Under the pieces are notes generated by a model, which did not search any database, had not been told where the DNA came from, and saw only the letters and a list, made by a program, of their open reading frames with translations. DNA of 51,401 nucleotides from Candidatus Omnitrophota bacterium (GTDB lineage: Bacteria > Omnitrophota > Gorgyraeia > Aquiviventales > Aquiviventaceae): contig JACQRB010000060.1 of NCBI GenBank assembly GCA_016206685.1, positions 1 through 51,401 on the forward strand, given 5' to 3'. Numbering within the stretch: position 1 is the first letter of the stretch; each line of letters begins with the position of its first letter. Of the stretch, positions 41,856 to 50,800 are shown piece after piece. The position numbers and the translations under genes are program-made.

Positions 41856-44800
41856 TTAGAGTGACTTTACGGTGATTGCTAAGGCTCTGATGGCGTTACT
41901 GGCGCGTTGAGTGATCGTTTCCTCGCCTGGCTGGAGGTGGTGGCGCCGCTTCCATGCCCACCCTGCTAACGCAAGAACGGTGATGGCCAACCCGATGAGT
42001 CCCGCCGCCCACAGCCCCCAGGATGACGCGCTCCCCGCCCCAACCACCTGCCCAATCCCCTGCGCCAGCAGGGGCGAGACGGCAAACAGCCCCGCCACCG
42101 GCGCCAAGAAGAGTGGCAGCACCCACGAGCGCACCGGAGGAGCGGAGGGGCGCTGGTCCTGATACGCCTTCTTGACCTGCGCAACGGCTTGTTGCGTCAA
42201 CGCCACCTGATAGCCAATCTGGTTGAATTGGCTCCTGGTCAACCCGAACCGTCTGGCTCTCTTCAGATGCGCCAGGACGTTGCGAAAGGCGCCATCCACT
42301 CCGGCGAGCAGCTCCTCGGCGGTCTGGGCGTCATCAATCCGGTTGGCGGCTGGCGCCAACAGGTCCACCAGTTGACGCGGTAGCTCGCGCGCGCGCAGGC
42401 GCTCCGTCTGATCCCACTGCGCAAAAAAGTCGCGCAAGGCGGCTTGAGCCCGATAAAGGAACAGCCTCAGCTCGACGCGCAGCTTGCTCACCTGATTCCA
42501 GGAACGATTGGAAACCTCCGACCCTCCTCCGGCTCCTCCCCCTATAATGAAGGTCCCGCGCGCCTGCGGTCTCCATAAGCCCTCCTCCCAGAGCCCGTGC
42601 CGCTGCAGGAACTCCTGCGCCGGCGGATCACCGAAGGTCATGTTGGGGAGGTTCGAGCCATCCCCGCGTGCCGGGCGCCCATTCGCTTCTCCCGTCGTCT
42701 TCGTTTTGACTGTTTTGTGATGGAAATAGAACGCCGACAGGACGGCGAGGGACACGGTGGCTATTCCCATCAGCGTCCACTGCCCATACGCAAACGGTTG
42801 GTCGAAGTATGCGCTATACACGAACTTCACAGCCACTCCCAGAACCGCGACCACACCCCCCCAGAGGAATACACCTTTCGGCGAAAATCGAGGGTGTGCG
42901 TGATACGCGACCGCCGAGCGAAACGCTTGATTCACAAAGCCATAGACAAAGACGGTGAAGATTCTAAATTCGCTCTCAAATAAGTTCTGCGCAAGATCGT
43001 GAACAGCAAAATGAGTGGCAGACCGAGCTATAACACCCGTTAAAACACGGTCCCACTGTTTACCAGCCGTTGCCTGCTCACGGAGCCGCTTTGCCTCCTC
43101 AAATCTCCCTACCTGCTCGTAAGATCTCGCAGTCAGACGCCGGATACCGATTGGTTCAAACAAATCATAGAGCATGCCGGTCGCAAGCCCGATGCCCGTT
43201 GAAACTATGGCGCGCGGCAACGCTGCCAACGACCCAGTACTGGGAAGGAAGTAATCAATGAGCACAAAGACCAGGGACAAAAACACGGCTTGCAAGGGTC
43301 GGTACAACACATAGGAAAATACCATCAAGGCTTGGAACCGTTTCGGTAAATTGGCGCTCGAAAGGTACACGCCGATTAAACGCGCGCCGCCGGAAGTGAG
43401 CGCCGTGAGCGCCGCCAAGGCAAACGAAGTCCAACCGGGATGTTTCTGTAATTCAAAGTAGTTCTGCCAAAACGTCAGCTGACCCGTCACGACCCAATCA
43501 ATCAGGGAAGCGGATACGAGAAGAGCGCCCGCCACAGCAGAATAGGAAAGGACAGTCCTTACTCGACGGTTCAACTCGTTGCTTGCCGGGTCCGTCGCGT
43601 CTTTCCTCTCCTGAATCCTCTGAACACTAGAAGACATGTAAGTCTTAAACAGAGGAGACGTCACCTGAACCCGGAAGCTCGAGCGGGTGGAGCTGAAGAA
43701 GGGCTCCAGGTCCGTATCCTCGAGCAGCACGGCATCCACCGTGATCCCCTGCCCATCGGGGTGCGTCAGCGCCAAGACAAACGGAAGGGACACCGAGCCG
43801 GTCCGGAACCGTCCAATGAGGAAAGCTCCGCGATTGCGATAAAACCGCGATTGGACCATCTCAACCTGGACTTGGCGAGGATCGATGTGATGATGGCGGA
43901 AGGAGGTCTCGACCTCCCCCGCCGCTAACTGCACGTCACGATCCAGGTCCTCGTACGGCACGCGGAAGCGATAATCCGCAAGGATTCGTCTGATCAGATC
44001 CTGAGTCTGGGGACTTGAATCCGCCGGGGCTCGGCCCGCCAAAAACCGCCGCTCCTGGGGATAGGCAAAGAACTCCGGGACCTGCCCGTTTCGCAGTTGC
44101 TCCTGAATCTTGTAATAAGAGCCTGCTGAAAAGAGATCGCCATGAACGGCTTGAAACTCCTCCCAGAACTGCTCCGGGATGTGCGCGGCGAAGAACTCCT
44201 CAAGACTCGGTTCGCCCTGAGGGTCCGTGTACCCCTGGAGCACAATCTCATTCTTTCCAAGCTCTTCGTAATAGAGGTTCGAGGTATCGTCGTCCTGTAC
44301 GCTCAACTGACGCAGCATGTGTTTAAACGTGATGGCTGTCAGCTGCTGCAGATCATCATAGTCATACAACACGACCCGACCATAGGAGGTGACGCCGAAA
44401 TTCCAAAACTTGAAGTTCCACACCTCCCCTGGGAAGATGCCGGCAGCCATCAGGTCCTTGATACCATTGCCGAAATCCATAAGGACGCGACGGATGATGT
44501 CGGGGTTCTGCGCGTTCTGCTCGAGATAGAGCTGCAAGGGCGTGACCTCCCGCTGCACGTACACATGCTTGATGAGCACGAAGTCGCCTTCCACCGACAC
44601 GCTCTCCGCGGCATGGGCGAGCAGGAACTCAAGCAGCTCTTCGCTAAAATAGCGCTTCTCAAGCCGGAGATTCTCATAGGTCGAGGCATCGAGCATCCGT
44701 CCGACGCGATCGTGCTCACGCACGAAGCGGTACTTGTCCTTCACGAATTGCCTGACCGGATCTTTGATGATCTTGAACACATATCCGGAACCAGGAAGCG

Positions 44801-47800
44801 TAAACACCCCCATGACAGAGCCGTGTTCCCAACCCGCCGCAAGGCGGAAGAGTTGTCCGCTCTCCCGGAGATACTTCCTGAGCTCCTGGTAGAAGAACCG
44901 CTTGGCGAGCTCGTAATACCCGATGCCGGTATAGAGGACGGAGCCATAGAGGTGGGATTGTTTCCTCGCAGGAAGGATGGAGTCCAGGAATGTCACAAGC
45001 TCGCGCAACGCGCTCGGCTGGCGCTCATGGTCACCAGCGAAGTCAATCACGTAGACCAACCCGTTCGCTTCGGCACTCGCCACCCCAACAGCTCGACTGA
45101 CGGCGGAATTGAAAAACGACTGAGCCAGCTCAATGTCAGGCTTCAGGACGCCAAGGGACTTGGTGTACGCCTCCTTGATGGCCTTCCACGTCGCGGGGTC
45201 GTTAAACCGCTCGCCGAGCTGCTGTTTGAGCGCGGGCAACGCGTGCTGCAAGACGTAGCGGTAATACAATCCCACCCGATCCTCATCATCGGAGACCACC
45301 CCCGACCACTCGCGCCGCTCGAAGCGCTCCGAAGCCCTGGCAGCAATCCGGTCGAGTCCCCGCTGGTAACCGTCAAACGCGTTGAGGATCGCCCGGGCGC
45401 CCTGGCGCGCCGCCCACCACGACTGCCCGTGCTTGACCCACCATAGGACAAATCCGCCCAGGCGCGCCATGAGCGCCTGCACGCCCGCCCGGAAGGTTCC
45501 CGTCGGCACGGGCATCCCCAACCACATAGCTGCCAAATTCGCGAGGACGGGCGCGTGTACCGTGGCGTGTGTCGTGGCACGATCGCGTGCTTCCCATTCC
45601 CACCGCCATGCCCCATCGTGGCGCACGAGCCGATAGCCGGCCTGACGGTAGAGGTTGTTGAGCCGCTCAATGGTGTTGCGATGCAGCGGGAGCTGCGTGC
45701 TGTCAAAGAGCTGACTGCCGGTTGGCATACGGATCCGGTGAAAGCCCCGCTGTTCTGCGTAGGTCCGAAAGACCCGTTCAGTCAGGTGTTCAATAGAGCC
45801 AATCTGCTCCCGAAGCGTTGGAGGCAACCGATCAATCTGGAGCCACGCCTGTAACTGCCCGATGTGCGCCACGCGCCTATCTTCGTCGTCGAGTTCAAAG
45901 GTCACCGTGCTCAGCAGCAACGGCGCTGTGGGATCGTCTCGCGCCGGGAGATACGGCAACAGCGCGGTGAGCAGCGACTGATCCGCCAGCCACACCGAGA
46001 ATGCCTCCTGACCCTCAATGTCAGGAAGACCAGTCAGGTCATCATGGACCGGACCTTCGCTGAAGCGGAGCTGCGAGGCGTGGAGCGGATCCTGCAGCGA
46101 CCCGTCAGGTAACTCGAAGTCGTGATGCTTAATGCCCAGCATGTCCCCGTAGCTTGAGTACGTTTTGTCACGGTTGCTGAGCAAGGTGGCTGTGGAGTTC
46201 TTCACATCCCATTTGACACCGAGGCGCTCATCGGCAATGGCAGCGATCGAAAGACCATTAGCCAATGCTTGATCGATGGATGGCCAGCGGTCCGGGTTGA
46301 GCAGGTAATCGCCCATCATGGACAGCGCCTCATCCCATCGCTCGCCGAACCGGCTCCGGAGATAGTCGGCTGTCTGAGGAGGCAGCGTTGACAGGGCGTC
46401 CCCGTCAGGCTGTTTCGAGAAGCCCCTGATACGTTGCAGGGATGCAGCCAATCGCTGCGCCATGCGTTGCGGCAAGCCGACGGACCAGGCAAGCCAGACG
46501 GCGCCCGTGAGCATCACGGATGCCTGGAGGATCACACCGGCGGGGCTGTCCGCCAAGCCGGGATGGAACCACTCCATCAGGGGGCGCAGCGCAAACACCG
46601 CCACACCAAGCAGGACGGGACCCTGACGGCGTTTCCACAGCGGGCTCCTGGCTCCTTTGACCACCTGGACGATGGAAATCTCCTGCGCCAAGAGCCGTTG
46701 CGCATCCCCTCCGCGCTTCTCAAAGGCGGCTCGAAGAGCCGCGTTGATGGCTTCGGTGAGCTCCGGATGCCTCAGCAGCGTGTCATGGCTTGGCACCCAT
46801 CCCAGCAGACGGCTGGTATCGTAGAGCGAAAGGACCAGCGTTCCATCGGGAAGCCGGGTGAAATACGCCAGGTCCTCCTTCGTGCCCAGGGCTTGGAGGA
46901 TCCGCGCCGCCAGCGATTCCGCCTGGTGAGCGCTCTTCTGGGCTTTGACGAGGCGGATGCCGGTGATGCCCTGCCTGGCAATCGGATGCGCGGCTTTCCC
47001 GCGTCCCCGCAAGGCGGCTCGAAGAGCTGCGTTGATGGCTTCGGTGAGCTTCGGATGCTTCGAGAGCGTGCTCACGCTCGGCGATCCTTCCAGCAGACGG
47101 ATGGTGTCTTTAATCGTGAGGGTCACCACCCCGTCTGGGGATCGAGTCACGGTGTCGAGCGCGCCGGCAACCTGCAGGGCATCGAGCAGCCGCAGCGCCA
47201 ATGCCTTGGCATACGCGGACAATTGCTTCGGGTCTTTCGGGGTCTGTTGGGGAGGATAGGGTTTCTTGATGGGCGCCGTTCTGAACGAAGCCAGCTGCCC
47301 GGGTGAAAGCTGCGCGGCGAGGGTCAGGTAGTCCGTTCGGACGGTGAGCACGCGGTCAGACGGTTCCTGTTCCTCGTCCCCTCCTTCTCCCTTTTCTTCA
47401 AGCTCAAGACGGGGATTACCATAGAAACGCACCCTCACCAATTTCACCCAGGTGCCCAATGGAGGATTTTCGAGACGCGTCGCCTCCACTGCCTCAATGA
47501 CGCCAAGCCCGAATCCGTCGTGCACCACCTCCACCCCAAGCTGCCAGGGATCTTCCGGCACCGCGTTGACAGGCGCAGGAACTGGCGCGGGGCGTGGGGC
47601 AACCACCTGCTGAACCTTCTTAGGCGCTTCCTCAACGATTGGAGGCGGCTTCTGGATCTTGTCCTTCGCCTTTGATAGCGGTGGTGTGGTCGGAGCCGGT
47701 TGGATGAGCCGATCGTAGGCGTCACGGATGGCGGTCTCGGCTGCTTGGGGCGAGCCGAATGGAGCGAGCACAGAATCGGAAGGGTCGGCCGTTTGCGCTC

Positions 47801-50800
47801 CCGTGGCATCGGAGGAGAAGGACACGCGAGGATCAGTCGTCACGAACCGCGCATCATTGCGATTGCGCTCCAAGTCCACGCCGCGCAGGACGTCCGGTCT
47901 GCTGGAAGCCGCCGGCGGTTCGGGCGTCCTCTCAATGATCTTGCGTGCCACATCGCGCAACCGCTGCCAGAGGTCCCTGTACCAGGCAAGCCCGAGGATG
48001 CCGGCAAGCAGGACTCCCCCAGATGCGGTATCAGATACGGTAGCTGATACCAAGCCCGCCGCGCCCAACCCCAACGCCGAGAGCCCGAGGAGGATGGGCA
48101 GGAAGAGCTCAGTTCGAAGCGCTCCCTCCTCGCGGGAGAACGTCCCTCCACGATGCAGAGGGACGCGGTTCCGAGTGAGGGCGTTGACCGCGCGAGTGAG
48201 ATAGGCCAACTGCTGGCTTGCAGGACCGATCACCCGGTAGCCGATCTCCTCAGCCTCCTCCACGGGCAAGCGTTCCTCCTGTCTCAGCGCGGCGAAGTAC
48301 GCCGTGACATCCTCCCAGAGCTCGGCGACCTCCTTCAGGCGCTCCGGGATGTCCTCCGCGGCGACCGAGCTCATGGGAGGGAGGGCGGACTCGAGCGCCT
48401 CCAGCCGCCTGAGGAGCGTGTAATAGCGCTTGCCGAGGCGGTCAGAACCCGCCAGGGACGTGAGGAGCGGCTCCACCTCCCTCACCAGGAATTGGCGGAG
48501 CGGCTCGCCTATCGCCGCAAGCTGGTCGCTCTTCTTGCGGCGATAGGTCTCGAGGGACTTGAGCATCCCGACGACGAGCGGCAAGAGCTCCACCGGCGGC
48601 AGCGAGGAGAGAGAATCAAACGGGACGGGTCTGCGCTGTGGGTCGCGCTCCTTCCGGCTGGGGTGCGGCTTAATCGGCATCCTTGCCGCTAGCTCCCGCA
48701 GCTTTTGCTGGAGCTCCTTCAGCGCGGGCGGTGGCGAATCGGTTTGCCGAGCCAGCGCGCGAAGCTCCCCAATCCAGGCGCGGATGGCACGGACGGCTGT
48801 CGGCGCGTTCGCCAACCCCTCAAACTCCTTCAGCACGACCGATTCGAGATCGTCCGCAAGCCGGGCGTACAGGGTGCGTGAATGAATCCTCCCTTGCGCG
48901 AAATCACGGAAGTGGATGAGCAAATCGTCCACAGCCACCTTGAGAAGGAACCCGCGCATGTAGGCGCGCGCCGCGTTGCGCCGGTTGACCGGCTTCTCCT
49001 TGAGCGAGTCTTCAGCATCCATGAACCAGGATTCGTGTTCTTGGACGCGAGTAGCCGCAGCCGCCAGCGCCGGCGGTGCCTGAGGCGCAGGCATTGCTAT
49101 CTCAACCTCGGTCGCCCCAACCAACCGCGCCATCGCCACGAAGAACGCCAGCGGCGTCATCCACGCCAACAACCGGAAGCGCCCGCGCGGCTTGAGGGGT
49201 AGGTTCTGTGTTCCGGGCTGAGCAGGGCGGTCTTCCAGCAACTTGGCGTCCTGCCCCGCGCGCCCTGACGGCGGCTCGCTTGCGTCGAGAACCTGGGAGG
49301 CTCGTTGTCTCGGGGCGCGCAGGAGTCTCCATGACCTCCAGAAGATCGCCCCACCAGCCACCATCAAGCCAAGACCAAGGAGGATGTGAAAACGGTCCAA
49401 GATGTCGAATTGCAGGAGCCGACCAATGCCGGTGAGAGCCACAAACGCGCCCAAGCCGAACAACCCAGCTCCGAAAGGCCCGATGTCTGACCGCGAGACG
49501 ATCTGATCAACGCGAAGTATGATCTTGAACTGCGCACGGCGCTTAGCCCACTGCGCCAGATAGCGAAGGGAAACTTTCGAACGCCTGTCTCTGGCGTGTT
49601 TGATCAGCTCGTCTTCACGCTGGTCGAGGCGTTGCTTGATTGCAGTGAGCAGCCGGCTGCGTTCAACCCCCAGGATCCAGTCTCCCAGCCAGCCGAACAA
49701 CCCCAAGGCGAGGAAGGCGCCACCCGCCAGTAACAGCCAATACATCGCAGGGTTGCTGATCCTGAGGTCAGTCGGCGAGCCGAGGTTAGCCTGGGCCGCG
49801 GCAGCCAGGGAGCCGAGATCGAGCCCAAACGCGCTGGCAAGCCCCAACCCCGCCCACTCCGCCGCCACCAGCAGGAGGGTCAGCTTGACAGCGTTCAGCG
49901 TCGTGGGATATACTGACTGGTGCCATGAAACCCATCGAGGCCATCGACTCCCTCGAGGACGGGCAAAATGAAGAACTCGCGTGAGAAGCTCATTCAAGTC
50001 GATCCAGATATCTGTCACGGAAAACCGTGCTTTGCCGAAACGCGGATTCTCGTCTCCGATATTCTGGAGCTCCTTGGAGCCGGGATTGCTCCCACCGAGA
50101 TCACGTCGAAGTACTTCCCCCGACTTCGTCAAGCGCATGTCCGTGCGGCGCTGCAGTACGCGGCTGAGCAGTTGAACAACCGCGAATTTGTGGCGTTCAG
50201 CAACTCCTAGCCCGTCGTGCGGCTGCTGCTCGACGAAAACATCCCGAAGCCGACTGAAGACGCGCTGCGCGTGCTGGGGCATAGCGTCCTCCGCGCCCCC
50301 GTTCGAACGAAGGATGAGACGATCGCTCGAGCGGCGGAAGCCAAGCGGGTGATCCTCCTCACGCGTGACGACGATTTCTTGAATTTTCTGCCCCCGACGC
50401 ACTCGGGCATCGTCGTGATCCGCATCCACCCGCCTGTTGCCGAAGCCATCACGCGAGCCGTCAGGATGCTCCTGGAAGCCCACCCTGAGCGCTGGCTGCG
50501 AGGGAAAGCCCTGCTTTTGCGCCGCGACGGCTACGAGCTCGTCCGGTAATTTCGTGGCTAATCCCGCCTGCATCCCTGCCGTCGCCTTCGGCGGTGTCGG
50601 AACCGTCGTGGCCCACCCCTGCCCGGCCAAAGCCAGGAAGACCGCCACCGCCGCAAGTGTCAGGCCAAGCACGAGCGGCAGCCAGGCATGGAGGGCGGTG
50701 CCGTGCTGATGAACGGGATGAAAGACGATGACGCCTGATGCCTTTGCAATCGCTTCAATCTCCGCCACCCCAACGTCATACATCCTGGTGTCGGGCGTGA

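Noticed and set aside
39829..41859. A 676-codon plus-strand open frame
   Set aside because: It runs antisense across two exported genes and into an AT-rich promoter island, where it loses any protein-like composition.
49885..50585. Target-site duplication flanking the toxin-antitoxin cassette
   Set aside because: I compared both borders by eye and found no convincing direct repeat, so the insertion mechanism is unknown.
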